Assembly (NCBI GenBank): GCA_020850595.1
Contig: JADZEK010000124.1
Location: 1-57,844, forward strand
Reading direction: 5' to 3'
From: Anaerolineales bacterium
GTDB taxonomy: Bacteria; Chloroflexota; Anaerolineae; Anaerolineales; UBA6663
Length of the DNA: 57,844 nucleotides
Under the pieces are notes generated by a model that was not told where the DNA came from, searched no databases, and saw only the letters and a program-made list of their open reading frames with translations. Position 1 is the first letter of the stretch. Every line of letters starts with the position of its first letter. This document shows, piece after piece, positions 1 to 8,715 of the stretch. A program made the translations under genes and the position numbers.

Positions 1-9
1 CTTCCATTG

Positions 10-69
10 GGCAACCTCCAGATCAGACGGGATTCCTCGACCAAATCCGAGTCTGCCTGGCAGGTTGCC
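10..69. other. Long nested hairpin at the window edge
   Basis: Four stems nest around the 9-base loop at 35-43: 10-17 with 62-69 (8 bp), 18-21 with 57-60 (4 bp), 24-28 with 51-55 (5 bp) and 30-34 with 44-48 (5 bp), giving 22 pairs broken only by 1-2 base bulges. No T-run follows on either strand, so it is not a textbook intrinsic terminator. The gene to its left is outside the window. It could be a 3' end structure, a mobile repeat or a structured RNA. From here to base 218 I see no supported gene. Confidence 0.5.
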
Positions 70-218
70 TATTGTCAATTTAGCCGCCCGCGGCGCGCCC
101 GCCTCTCAGTTCTAGAGATGCACCCAAATGACATGGCCGGAGGGAAGGGGAATGACTGGCGGATGCGTGTGCGTGGCCGGCTAGCGCTCCCCTTGAGTCC
201 CCGGATTTTCAGGCTGCC

Positions 219-247
219 TTGACACGCCTGGGGCAGTCGGGCATAAT
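219..247 (+). promoter_or_regulatory. Sigma-70-type promoter of the pheS leader
   Basis: A perfect -35 TTGACA at 219-224 and a -10 CATAAT at 242-247 are separated by 17 bases. Transcription would begin near base 254, just before the T-box stem I. Confidence 0.75.
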
Positions 248-253
248 CACACT

Positions 254-565
254 TACAACTCCATCAGCACAGGCTATGACGGAGAAAAGTACGCGGGTAG
301 ACGCCGCCAGGGAGGCAGGGCCACAGACTGGAAGCCCCGCCCGGAAGACCCCCGCCGAAGTTCTCTCCTGAGCTGAGTTGGTCAACGGCCCACGCAAAAA
401 GCGCGTGCGCTTAAGTAGCCAACCCCGCCGGTCCAGCGTTAGCGGGACACCCAATCGCCTGAGCAGGGCCGTTGGGATCAAGAGGAGTCGGCTTACAACG
501 CCGGCTCAAGCTGGGTGGTACCGCGGGCCTTTGGCTCCCGTCCCTGTATTGGGCGGGAGCTTTTT
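254..565 (+). promoter_or_regulatory. T-box riboswitch leader, tRNA-Phe type, with terminator
   Basis: The conserved T-box sequence TGGTACCGCG is at 516-525, immediately before an intrinsic terminator (stem 534-543 with 551-560, T-run 561-565). Upstream, a stem I-like structure pairs GGAGA near 281 with TCTCC near 363-367 and GCGGG with CCCGC, leaving an internal loop. That loop has AGTA on the 5' side and GAA on the 3' side (loop E-like) and contains a TTC triplet at 361-363, a Phe codon. Uncharged tRNA-Phe would pair with the specifier and the T-box bulge, favour the antiterminator and switch on pheS. The T-box and terminator are directly visible; the specifier assignment is inferred from position. 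Confidence 0.85.
534..565 (+). terminator. Regulated terminator of the pheS T-box
   Basis: GCTCCCG at 534-540 pairs with CGGGAGC at 554-560. The stem extends through a T-G wobble and two C-G pairs to a 7-base loop and is followed by five T residues. It overlaps the T-box antiterminator region, as expected for a transcriptional T-box. Confidence 0.85.
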
Positions 566-586
566 GTTCAGATCGGAGGACGCACT

Positions 587-1612
587 ATGCTCGATCAACT
601 GAACACCATTGAGGCCGAGGCGCTGGCCGCACTGGCCGCCGCCGAGACGACCGCCGCGCTGGAGGCCTGGCGCGTGGCGCACCTGGGCCGCAACGCGCCG
701 CTGATGGCGGTGCTGGGCGACCTGGGCAAGCTGGATAAGGCGGCGCGCCCGGCCATCGGGCAGCGCGGCAACGAGGTGAAGCGGGCGCTGGAGGCGGCCT
801 ACGCCGAGCACGCCGAGGCGCGGCGCGCGGCCGAGATGGAAGCGGCGCTGCGCACCGGCGCGCTAGACGTGACGCTGCCGGGCCGCCCGCGCGCGCTGGG
901 CCGCCTGCACCCGGCCACGCAGACGCTGCGCCAAATCTACAGCATCTTCGCCGATATGGGCTTCCAGATTTACCGCAGCCGCGAGGTGGAGAGCGACGAA
1001 TACAACTTCGAGCTGCTGAACATGCCGCCGCACCACCCGGCGCGCGACATGTGGGACACGTTCTACACCACCACGCCCAACGTGATCTTGCGGACGCACA
1101 CCTCGCCGGGGCAGGTTCACGCCATGCGCGAGTTCTGCCCGGAGCCGATCCGCGTGATCTTGCCGGGCATGTGCTACCGCTACGAGCAGATCACGGCACG
1201 CTCGGATATCCAGTTCTACCAGGTGGAGGGGCTGGCGGTGGGGCGCAACGTGACGTTCAGCGACCTGAAGGGCACACTGAGCGACTTCGCGCGGCGCATG
1301 TTTGGGCAGCAGGTGCGCACGCGCTTCCGGGCCGACCACTTCCCCTTCACCGAGCCGAGCGCGGAGATGGACGTGGAGTGCTTTGTGTGCGACGGGCGCG
1401 GCTGCGCGGTGTGCAAGCACAGCGGCTGGCTGGAGATTTTGGGCTGCGGCATGGTGCACCCGAATGTGCTGCGCAACGGCGGGTATGACCCAACGGTGTT
1501 TTCGGGGTTTGCGTTTGGGATGGGGCCGCAGCGCATTACCATGCTGCAGCACCGGGTGGAGGACATCCGGTATTTCTTCCAGAACGATCTGCGCTTCCTG
1601 GAGCAGTTCTAG
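587..1612 (+). CDS. pheS: Phenylalanyl-tRNA synthetase alpha subunit
   Basis: Catalytic subunit of the cytoplasmic alpha2beta2 enzyme that charges tRNA-Phe with phenylalanine using ATP. The 341-residue product has the expected N-terminal helical tRNA-binding arm (about residues 1-90), then the class II aminoacyl-tRNA synthetase core. Visible core elements include the motif 2 region (residues near 185-205, with the YRYE and FYQVEG segments) and the C-terminal GFAFGMGPQRITML motif 3 region. The ATG at 587 is chosen because a GGAGGA ribosome site lies 7 bases upstream and it follows the T-box terminator; the frame is open further upstream but runs through the riboswitch. A Cys-rich segment (CFVCDGRGCAVCKHSG) is typical of many bacterial PheS. 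It is expected to be transcribed with pheT despite a 271-base gap. Confidence 0.96.
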   Translation: MLDQLNTIEAEALAALAAAETTAALEAWRVAHLGRNAPLMAVLGDLGKLDKAARPAIGQRGNEVKRALEAAYAEHAEARRAAEMEAALRTGALDVTLPGRPRALGRLHPATQTLRQIYSIFADMGFQIYRSREVESDEYNFELLNMPPHHPARDMWDTFYTTTPNVILRTHTSPGQVHAMREFCPEPIRVILPGMCYRYEQITARSDIQFYQVEGLAVGRNVTFSDLKGTLSDFARRMFGQQVRTRFRADHFPFTEPSAEMDVECFVCDGRGCAVCKHSGWLEILGCGMVHPNVLRNGGYDPTVFSGFAFGMGPQRITMLQHRVEDIRYFFQNDLRFLEQF

Positions 1613-1646
1613 GGTGAGGCACGAGGGGCGGTCTATAGGTCGGGCC

Positions 1647-1715
1647 GAGATTTCTCACCGGCCACAAGGTAAGGTGAGGGCCAGCGGCCTCAGGCCGGTG
1701 GCTCAGAAACTAAAC
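1647..1715 (+). repeat. Intergenic repeat family 1, copy a
   Basis: This stretch between pheS and pheT shares the order TCTCACCGG, GGCCAC/GGCTAT, AAGG-AAG, GGGCCA, CCTCAGGCCGG and GCTCAGAAACTAAAC with 4689-4758, and parts with 4609-4660 and 4801-4850. CTCACC and GGTGAG can form a small stem. The rest of the 1613-1883 gap shows no gene. Confidence 0.6.
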
Positions 1716-1883
1716 CCATTTGATAGCCGGCCCGGGGCGTAGCACGCTACGCCCCTACATGAGAGAGCGCCGCGGCCGACGGGTGTTTCGGGCCTGGAGG
1801 GCTGGCGGCCAGCCGCCATGCACTCTTCGAAATGACATGACACGCGGCGTGGTGATTGCCGCCGCTGTGAAAGGGAAAGCGCC

Positions 1884-4481
1884 ATGAAAGTACCTTTGAG
1901 TTGGCTGCGCGATTTCGTTGAGATCACGCTGACGCCGGAAGAACTGGCCTACAAGCTGACGTTCGCCGGGCTGGAGGTGGAAGACCTGACCTACGTGGGC
2001 CTGGCCCCGGCCGACAGCCGCGTGGACGGCCTGCCGCCTGAAAAGAGCGGGGGCGGCAAGGCCCCGGCAGGCGCCGGCCCGAAGGCCAAGGGCCTGGCGT
2101 GGGACCCGGCCAAGCTGGTGGTGGCGGCGATTTTGGAGGTAATGCCGCACCCCAACGCCGACCGGCTGACGCTGCTGCGACTGGACGACGGCTCTGGCCG
2201 AGAGCAGGTGGTGCTGACGGGCGCGCCTAACCTGTTCGAGTTCAAGGGCCAGGGGCCGCTGGCGACGCCGCTCAAGGCGGCCTACGCGCGCGAGGGCAGC
2301 ATCCTCTACGACGGCCATAAGCCGGGCCAGGCGCTGATGACGCTCAAGCGCGCCAAGATTCGCGGGGTGGACTCGTACTCGATGGTGTGCTCGGAGAAAG
2401 AGCTGGGCATCTCCGAGGAGCACGAGGGCATCATCCTGCTGCCGGGTGATGCGCCAGTGGGCAAGCCGCTGGCCGAGTACATGGGCGATGTGGTATTCGA
2501 GGTGAAGATCAACCCGAACATGGCCCGCGACGCCAACATCCTGGGGCTGGCGCGCGAGGTGGCGGCGCTGACGGGCCGGCCGCTGAAGACGCCGGATTAC
2601 ACGGTACACGCCACCGGGCCGAGCATCGCCGGGCAGCTGAAGCTCGAGCTACACAACCCGGAGCTGAACCCGCGCTTCACGGCGGCGCTGATTAAGGGCG
2701 TGACGCCGGCCCCCAGCCCGTATGAGGTGCAGCGGCGGCTGCGGCTGGCAGGGGTGCGGCCGATCAACAACATCGTGGATGCGACTAACTACGTGATGCT
2801 GGAGATCGGCCAGCCGCTGCACGCGTTTGACTACGACGTGCTGGCGCGGCGGGCGGCAGGCGGCACACCCACCATCATTACGCGCTTGCCGGCGGCGGGC
2901 GAGACGCTGACCACGCTAGACGGCGTGGAGCGCCAACTAGACGCGGACACGATTTTGGTGTGCGACACGCACGGGGCGCTGTCGCTGGGCGGCGTGATGG
3001 GCGGGCGCGAGTCGGAAGTGAGCGACACAACGACCAACGTGCTGCTGGAGGGCGCGGCCTGGGAGTACATCAACATCCGCAAGACGGTGAAGCGCCAGAA
3101 CCTGCCCTCGGAGGCGGCCTATCGCTTCTCGCGCGGGGTGCATCCGGCCATGACCGAGCGCGGGGTGCGGCGCGGCATCGAATACATGCGCCAATGGGCG
3201 GGCGGCGCGGTGGCGCAGGGCCTGGTGGACGAGGTGGCGCGGCCCGCGCCGACGGTGGTGGTGGATTTGCCGCTGAACGAGGTGGAGCGCGTGCTGGGCC
3301 TGCCGCTGCCGCCGGCCGAGATCGCGCGCATCCTCGAGGCGCTAGAGTTCAAGGTGGAAGCAGAGCCGGAGAGCTTGCGCGTGACCGTGCCCGACCACCG
3401 GCTGGACATCGGCACGGGGGTGGTGGGCCGCGCGGACCTGATCGAGGAGATCGCCCGCATCTACGGCTACGAGCGCATCCCCGAAACGCAGTTGGCCGAC
3501 CGGCTGCCGCCGCAGCGCGGCAACCGCGCGCTGGCGCTGGAGGAACGCACCCGCGACCTGCTGGTGACGGCGGGCTTGCAGGAGGTGGTGACGTATTCGC
3601 TCACCGCGCCGCAGCGCGAGCGCAAGCTGCTGCCGCCCAGCGCCCCGGCGGATGACCAGCCGTACCTGACGCTGGAGAACCCGGTGGTGAGTGACCGGGT
3701 GGTGATGCGGCACACGGTGCTCGCGGGCGTGCTCGACGTGGCGGCGCTGAACGCGCGCCACCACGAGCGGCTGGCGCTGTTCGAGATCGGCCCGATTTAC
3801 CGGGTGGGCGAGAACGAGGAGCGCCTGCCGGACGAGCAGAAGCGGCTGGCGCTGGTGCTGACCGGACCGCGTGAGCCGGCGGCGTGGCAAGGCGGCGACC
3901 ACACGCCGATGGATTTCTTCGACTTGAAGGGGGTGATTGAAGCGCTGGCCGGCGGGCTGCCGCTGAAGGGGGTGAGCTTCGCGACGCCGGAGGCCGAGGC
4001 GCTGCACCCGAGCTACACGCCGGGGCGCACGGCGCGGCTGCTGCTGGACGGCCAGCCCGCGGGTTGGCTGGGGGAGCTGCACCCGCTGGTGCGGGCGCAG
4101 TATGACCTGGGCAGCCAGGCGGTGCTGGCGGCCGACCTGAACCTGGATCGGCTGTTGGCGCAGGTGGACGAGCGCTATAAGGTGACGCCAGTGCCGGAGT
4201 ATCCGCCGGTGAAGGAAGACCTGGCGGTGATTGTGGACGAGGCGGTGGCGGCGGCGGCGGTGCGGGCGGCGCTGGTGGCGGCGGCGGGGAACCTGCTGGC
4301 CGGGCTGGTGCTGTTCGATGTGTATCGTGGGGCGCAGATCGGGACGGGGAAGAAGAGCCTGGCCTACCGGCTGACGTATCAGGCGGCGGACCGGACGCTG
4401 ACGGACGCGGAGGCGGCCAAGGTGCGCGGGCGGATCGTGAAGCGGCTGCAGGAGGAGTTGGGGGCGACGATCCGCAGTTAG
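1884..4481 (+). CDS. pheT: Phenylalanyl-tRNA synthetase beta subunit
   Basis: Second subunit of the PheRS heterotetramer, carrying tRNA recognition and Ala/Tyr editing. The 865-residue protein begins MKVPLSWLRDFV, the standard PheT N-terminus. It continues with the tRNA-binding EMAP-like fold (about 70-200), B3/B4 editing domain (about 250-430, including NNIVDATNYVMLEIGQPLHAFD), B5 domain (about 440-520), a core catalytic-like domain, and a C-terminal ferredoxin-fold anticodon-binding domain ending in TDAEAAKVRGRIVKRL. It is slightly longer than the usual 780-820 residues owing to a Gly/Ala/Pro-rich stretch near residues 40-75. It lies downstream of pheS on the same strand, so the T-box probably controls both, although the gap contains a repeat and could hold an extra promoter. 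Confidence 0.96.
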   Translation: MKVPLSWLRDFVEITLTPEELAYKLTFAGLEVEDLTYVGLAPADSRVDGLPPEKSGGGKAPAGAGPKAKGLAWDPAKLVVAAILEVMPHPNADRLTLLRLDDGSGREQVVLTGAPNLFEFKGQGPLATPLKAAYAREGSILYDGHKPGQALMTLKRAKIRGVDSYSMVCSEKELGISEEHEGIILLPGDAPVGKPLAEYMGDVVFEVKINPNMARDANILGLAREVAALTGRPLKTPDYTVHATGPSIAGQLKLELHNPELNPRFTAALIKGVTPAPSPYEVQRRLRLAGVRPINNIVDATNYVMLEIGQPLHAFDYDVLARRAAGGTPTIITRLPAAGETLTTLDGVERQLDADTILVCDTHGALSLGGVMGGRESEVSDTTTNVLLEGAAWEYINIRKTVKRQNLPSEAAYRFSRGVHPAMTERGVRRGIEYMRQWAGGAVAQGLVDEVARPAPTVVVDLPLNEVERVLGLPLPPAEIARILEALEFKVEAEPESLRVTVPDHRLDIGTGVVGRADLIEEIARIYGYERIPETQLADRLPPQRGNRALALEERTRDLLVTAGLQEVVTYSLTAPQRERKLLPPSAPADDQPYLTLENPVVSDRVVMRHTVLAGVLDVAALNARHHERLALFEIGPIYRVGENEERLPDEQKRLALVLTGPREPAAWQGGDHTPMDFFDLKGVIEALAGGLPLKGVSFATPEAEALHPSYTPGRTARLLLDGQPAGWLGELHPLVRAQYDLGSQAVLAADLNLDRLLAQVDERYKVTPVPEYPPVKEDLAVIVDEAVAAAAVRAALVAAAGNLLAGLVLFDVYRGAQIGTGKKSLAYRLTYQAADRTLTDAEAAKVRGRIVKRLQEELGATIRS

Positions 4482-4508
4482 CGAAGTAGAGGAATGAGGG
4501 TAATGAAG

Positions 4509-4544
4509 ACACGGCTCAGCGCGGAGGCTGGGCCGTGTTTGATT
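4509..4544 (+). terminator. Terminator after pheT
   Basis: ACACGGCTCAGC at 4509-4520 pairs with GCTGGGCCGTGT at 4527-4538 (one mismatch) across a short loop, followed by TTGATT. It lies 28 bases after the pheT stop, between convergent genes. Confidence 0.7.
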
Positions 4545-4608
4545 CAGGGGTGAGGAAGACCGAAGTCTCGAGTCAGTGGCTGGCGCGGCTGGGATCACCT
4601 GGGAGGCT

Positions 4609-4850
4609 GCGCGTCACCGGGCACACGGCGAGGTGATGCCGGTGGCAGGGTTGCTCGAAAACCAAGCGGTGAGTTCCAGTAAAGAGTCGAGATTTCTCAC
4701 CGGCTATCAGGCCAAGTAAGGGCCAGTGACCTGAGGCCGGGTTGCTCAGAAACTAAACCGGATAGGCAAAGGGCCAGCTTGTCACCGCCCGAGACGCTGC
4801 GCGTCACCGGCCACAAGGTAAGGTGAGGGCCACCGACCTGAAGCCGGGTT
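4609..4850 (+). repeat. Intergenic repeat family 1, copies b-d
   Basis: Three further related segments (4609-4660, 4689-4758, 4801-4850) fill most of the gap between pheT and the convergent kinase gene. Each starts with a (C)TCACCGG core and continues through AAGG/GAGGTGA and GCCGGGTTGCTC or GCCGGGTTCG. Together with 1647-1715 they flank pheT. No coding potential is visible in 4482-4972. Confidence 0.6.
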
Positions 4851-4940
4851 CGAAGTGACAGTTCATAGAGAAAATCGAGTCAGGGCGGTCATTTCGGCCG
4901 GTGGGGTGGCTGCGCGGCGGCGGCGAGCACATCCCCTGCG

Positions 4941-4965
4941 TGGCATTCGTGCTAATGCGTGGCTA
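4941..4965 (-). repeat. Intergenic repeat family 2 (CACGAATTAGCACGAAT), copy a
   Basis: Read on the minus strand this is CCACGCATTAGCACGAATG, 8 bases past the stop of the kinase gene at 4973. Related copies are at 11418-11441, 32232-32259, 41673-41697 and 48101-48130. Confidence 0.55.
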
Positions 4966-4972
4966 AGGCTTA

Positions 4973-7900
4973 TTAGGGCTGGTAGCGGGAGACGCCGCCG
5001 GTGGTGGCGAACCAGACGGCCCCGTCGTCGGTGATGACGAGGTCGTTGACGTTGGAGTGGATGAGGCCGTCGCCAACATTGAAGGCTTGCCAGTTTTCGC
5101 CGTCGAAGCGGACGGCCCCGCTGTAGTTGAGGCCGAACCACAGGCTGCCGTCGGGGGCGGCGGTGATGCAGTGGACTTCGTTGGTGGGCAGGCCCACGGC
5201 CGGGTCATCGGCGCGGTAGTTGCTCCACGCGCCGTCGGCGTAGCGGTAAACGCCCTCGCCGCTGGTGGCGATCCACACCGCGCCGTCGGGGGCTTCGGTC
5301 ACGTCTTCCACCCACACCTGGCTCTCGAACGGGTCGCCGGCATCGAAGTGCTGCCACTCGCCGTCGTTGCCGCGGCGGCTGACGCCATGCTCGGCGGCCA
5401 CCCACAGCGCGCCATCGCTGGTGGTCCACACGGCGTGCACGGCGTCGCCGGCGAGGCCGACCCTGTCGGCGGTGTAGATATCCACGATGGCGCCGTCCTG
5501 GTAGACGGCTACGCCCGCGTAGGTGGCGAGGAAGGCTGCGCCATCAGGGGCGATGGCCGCGCTATAGACGCCGTCGGCGGGCAGGCCGTCGGCGGCGGTC
5601 AGGTGGACCACGGTGTCGCCGCCGGCGTCGAAGAGCCAGGCGCCCAGGTCGCCGCCCGCCCACCAGCGCCCCTGGGCGTCTTGGGCCAGCGGCGCGCAGT
5701 AATCACAGTTGAGGGTGGGGCCGGGCTGCCAGGCGCCGGCGGTCAGGTCGAAGACATCGGTGCGCGTGCCGTAGGCCTCGATGAACCAGAGCTGGCCGGG
5801 CTGCGGCCCCAGGCGAATGGCCCCATAGGCGGCGGCGCTGGGCAGGTTGGCGGCGCTCCAGACGGTGCGCTCCTGGCCGTTGAGGCGCAGCACGCCGGCG
5901 TCGGTGCCGAAGTAGAGCGCGCCGTCTGGCCCCTCCACGCCGCGGTAAATGCCGTAGGCGGGGAGGTCGGCCGGGTCGAGGAACACCCACTCTTCGGCGT
6001 CGAAGGCGCGGTGCGCCAGGCCGTCGCCGAGGGAGGCCCACACTTCGCCGGTGGAGGTCGCCAGCAAGCTGTTGACGGACCAGCCTTCCAGCCCCGGCAC
6101 GAACTCGAAACCCTCCCCGTTGAAGCGCACCACGCCGTTGTCGGCGCCGGCCCATAACTCGCCGTTGATGACGGCCAGCGAGCGCAGGCCGGTCTGCGGC
6201 AGGCCGTCGTCGAGGGTGTAGCGCGTCCAGCTTTGGCCGTCGTAGCGGCCGAGGCCGTTGGTCGTGCTCACCCACAGGCCGCTGTCGGGGTCTTCCACGA
6301 TCGCCAGCACGGTGGTGGAGAGGTGGTCGGGGTCGGTCTCGTCGCTGACGGAGGGGAACTCGGGGAAGCGCTGCCAGGCGTCGTCGGTGTAAATGTCTAG
6401 CCCGGCGCCGTCTTCGCCGCTGTAGGCGAGGCCGGCCAACAGGCCGTAGCTGGTTTGGGCCAAGGCGAAGATGACGTTGGTGTCGAGGCCGTTTTCCTGG
6501 CGGTAGTAGGTGAGGCTTTGGCCGTCAGTGGCAACCAGGCCGTCGGCGGTGCCGATCCAGAACAGGCCGTGGTCGGGGTCAGATAGGAGGGCGTAGACCT
6601 CGGGGCTGGGCAGGCCGTTAGCGCCGTTGAACTGGGTGTCGGCCTCGCCGGTAGACATATCCCACCCGACGACGCTGCCCGGCCCGCCGGTGATGAGTTG
6701 GCCCTCCACGGACACGGCGACGGCCCAAATGGTGTTGGCGGCGGCCCACGATTGCCACCCCGCGGGGGCCTCGCCGCCGGGGCCGGCGGTGGGCTGCGGG
6801 CGGCCGGGGTCTTCGGTGGGGGCGGGGGGCGCACCCAGGTTGGCGAGCGGGCCGTTGATGAGCGCCCAGGCCAGCGCGCCGCAGGCCAGCACCGCCGCGA
6901 GCAGCACGACCGCGCCGGCGGCGAGGCCCAGCAGTCCCCAGCGCGCGCGCGACTCAGGGCGGGGGGCGGGCGCGGGCAGCGGTGTGACGGACGGCGAAAC
7001 CGCGGCGGGAGGCGGGGCGGCGGGAGGCGGCGCTACGGTCGGTGGAGCGGGCGCGGCCGGCAGCGGCTCAGCGGCGGTCGGCGCGGCCGGCAGTGGCCGG
7101 GGCACGGTGGCGGTTGGCGGGGGCGGCGCGGCCGGAGCGGGCCGGTTGAGGAAGGCGGGCCGCGCTTGCTGCCAGGCGGCGATGAAGTCGGCGGTGGTGG
7201 CGAAGCGCTCGTCGCGGTCTTTGGTCAGGGCCTTGAGCAGCACGCGCTCCACGTCGGGCGGCACGTCGGGCTTGAGGCTGCTGGGCAGGGGCAAGGGCGC
7301 GTTGAGGTGCTTGAGGATGACGGCCAGGGGCGTGTCGGCTTCGAAGGGCACGCGGCCGGTCACCATCTCAAACAGCACGATGCCGAGGGAGTAGATGTCG
7401 GTGCGCAGGTCCACGCGGTGGCCCTGCGCCTGTTCGGGGCTCATGTAGGCCGGGGTGCCGACCATGGCGCCGGTGCTGGTAAACTCTGGGCTGCCCTCCA
7501 GCAGCTTGGCGATGCCGAAGTCGGTGAGGAATAGGTTGCCGCGCTTGTCGAGCAGGGCGTTGGAGGGCTTGAGGTCGCGGTGGATGATGCCCAGGCCGTG
7601 GGCGTAATCGAGCGCGTCGGCGAGCTGGGTGAAGTAGCGGTCAATCTCGGCGGGGGTGAGCGGGCCGGCTTGCAGGCGGTCCTTGAGGGTGCCGGCTTCG
7701 ACGTAGCGCATGGCCAGGTAGGTGTAGCCGTCGGCCGTGCCGTAGTCGTGGACGGGCAGGATGTGGGCGTGCTCAAGGCGGGCGATGAGGCGGGCCTCGT
7801 GTTCGAAGCGGCCGGTGAACTCGCGCGAGGCAGCCAGGTTGCGCGGTAGCACCTTGAGGGCCACGTAGCGGTCCATGGCCGGCTGGTAGGCTTTGTAGAC

Positions 7901-7978
7901 TGAGGCCATGCCGCCCTGGCCGATCTGGCTGATAATGCGGTACGCGCCGAGGGTCAGGCCGGGCGGCAGGTTATCCAT
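4973..7978 (-). CDS. Membrane Ser/Thr protein kinase with extracytoplasmic propeller
   Basis: A 1001-residue Hanks-type kinase. Residues 10-275 form the kinase domain: glycine loop IGQGGMASVY (19-28), catalytic Lys42, HRDLKPSN (133-140), DFG (153-155) and the APE-equivalent MSPEQ (179-183). A Pro/Ala-rich linker (about 275-345) precedes one hydrophobic helix at about 347-373. The remaining 600 residues are a beta-propeller of repeated W-x-x-Y/F and D-G-x-x-W/L units (such as DGAVWIATSGEGVY and DGSLWFGLNYSG), resembling the two-component-regulator propeller family. The topology predicts a cytoplasmic kinase with an outside sensory propeller. The gene lies 12 bases downstream of a GAF protein gene and is probably cotranscribed from the promoter at 8675-8703. 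The ligand and targets are unknown. Confidence 0.9.
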   Translation of the reverse strand: MDNLPPGLTLGAYRIISQIGQGGMASVYKAYQPAMDRYVALKVLPRNLAASREFTGRFEHEARLIARLEHAHILPVHDYGTADGYTYLAMRYVEAGTLKDRLQAGPLTPAEIDRYFTQLADALDYAHGLGIIHRDLKPSNALLDKRGNLFLTDFGIAKLLEGSPEFTSTGAMVGTPAYMSPEQAQGHRVDLRTDIYSLGIVLFEMVTGRVPFEADTPLAVILKHLNAPLPLPSSLKPDVPPDVERVLLKALTKDRDERFATTADFIAAWQQARPAFLNRPAPAAPPPPTATVPRPLPAAPTAAEPLPAAPAPPTVAPPPAAPPPAAVSPSVTPLPAPAPRPESRARWGLLGLAAGAVVLLAAVLACGALAWALINGPLANLGAPPAPTEDPGRPQPTAGPGGEAPAGWQSWAAANTIWAVAVSVEGQLITGGPGSVVGWDMSTGEADTQFNGANGLPSPEVYALLSDPDHGLFWIGTADGLVATDGQSLTYYRQENGLDTNVIFALAQTSYGLLAGLAYSGEDGAGLDIYTDDAWQRFPEFPSVSDETDPDHLSTTVLAIVEDPDSGLWVSTTNGLGRYDGQSWTRYTLDDGLPQTGLRSLAVINGELWAGADNGVVRFNGEGFEFVPGLEGWSVNSLLATSTGEVWASLGDGLAHRAFDAEEWVFLDPADLPAYGIYRGVEGPDGALYFGTDAGVLRLNGQERTVWSAANLPSAAAYGAIRLGPQPGQLWFIEAYGTRTDVFDLTAGAWQPGPTLNCDYCAPLAQDAQGRWWAGGDLGAWLFDAGGDTVVHLTAADGLPADGVYSAAIAPDGAAFLATYAGVAVYQDGAIVDIYTADRVGLAGDAVHAVWTTSDGALWVAAEHGVSRRGNDGEWQHFDAGDPFESQVWVEDVTEAPDGAVWIATSGEGVYRYADGAWSNYRADDPAVGLPTNEVHCITAAPDGSLWFGLNYSGAVRFDGENWQAFNVGDGLIHSNVNDLVITDDGAVWFATTGGVSRYQP

Positions 7979-7990
7979 GCGGGGCGGAGG

Positions 7991-8647
7991 TCAGGGTTGC
8001 TTGGGGGGCGTCAGCAGCGCGGCGCGGCGGCGGTCGCGCTCGGCGGCTTCGAGGGCGCGCTCGGCGCGGCGCATGGCCGTGGCGGCCAGTTGGGCCACGA
8101 CCAGCATCAGGTCGAGGTCGTCTTGGGTGAACTCTTTGTCGGAGGCTTTGTTGAGCACCGAGACGACGCCCAGCACGCGGCCGTCATCCAGGTTGACGGG
8201 GACGCTGACCATCGAGCGGGTGTTAAAGCCGAAGGCTTCGTCCACACGCGGATAGAAGCGCGGGTCGAGGCGCACTTCGCGCACGTTTTGGGGTTCGCGG
8301 TGCTGAGCCACCCAGCCGATAATGCCGGCGCCGGCGGCCAGGCGGTAGCCGCTGAGCCGGTTGGCGGCGCTGCCGCGCACGACGGTGAAGACCAGGTCGC
8401 CGGTCTCTTCGTCGGTGAGGGCGAGCGAGCCGTCGGTGGCCTTGAGCACCGCCAGGGCGGTGTCGAGAATCTCGCCCAGCAGTTGCAGCACGTCTACTTC
8501 GGGCGTGATGTGCTGCGAGGCGAAGTAGAGGGTGGTGAGCGCCCGCAGCGATTGGCGCACGGCCTGAAGCTCGGCGCGCAGCTGGGAATTCTCGCTGGCG
8601 AGCCGGGCGGCTTCTTCTTTGGTGAAACGCAGCGGGTTGGTGGTCAT
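7991..8647 (-). CDS. GAF-domain protein
   Basis: A 218-residue protein with an N-terminal heptad-rich helix (about 8-50, coiled coil likely), a GAF sensory domain (about 55-190, including the GIIGWVAQH and SMVSVPVNLDDGRVLGVVSVLNK segments), and a basic helical C-terminus. It has no enzymatic output domain. It is encoded directly upstream of the membrane Ser/Thr kinase, with only 12 bases between them, so it may be a cytoplasmic partner, regulator or substrate of that kinase; this rests on context only. GAF domains typically bind small ligands or mediate dimerization, and the ligand here cannot be read from sequence. Confidence 0.85.
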   Translation of the reverse strand: MTTNPLRFTKEEAARLASENSQLRAELQAVRQSLRALTTLYFASQHITPEVDVLQLLGEILDTALAVLKATDGSLALTDEETGDLVFTVVRGSAANRLSGYRLAAGAGIIGWVAQHREPQNVREVRLDPRFYPRVDEAFGFNTRSMVSVPVNLDDGRVLGVVSVLNKASDKEFTQDDLDLMLVVAQLAATAMRRAERALEAAERDRRRAALLTPPKQP

Positions 8648-8674
8648 AGGCGCCTCTACCGCGATTTGACGGGA

Positions 8675-8703
8675 ATTATAGACAGAAGACCCGCGCAGGG
8701 CAA
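8675..8703 (-). promoter_or_regulatory. Promoter of the GAF-kinase operon
   Basis: On the minus strand, TTGCCC (8698-8703) is followed after 17 bases by a perfect TATAAT (8675-8680). The GAF gene starts 28 bases downstream of the -10. Confidence 0.7.
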
Positions 8704-8715
8704 TTAGGAGCCAGG

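Noticed and set aside
10..69. Integron attC site
   Set aside because: The arms do not match the RYYYAAC/GTTRRRY core and no integrase is present.
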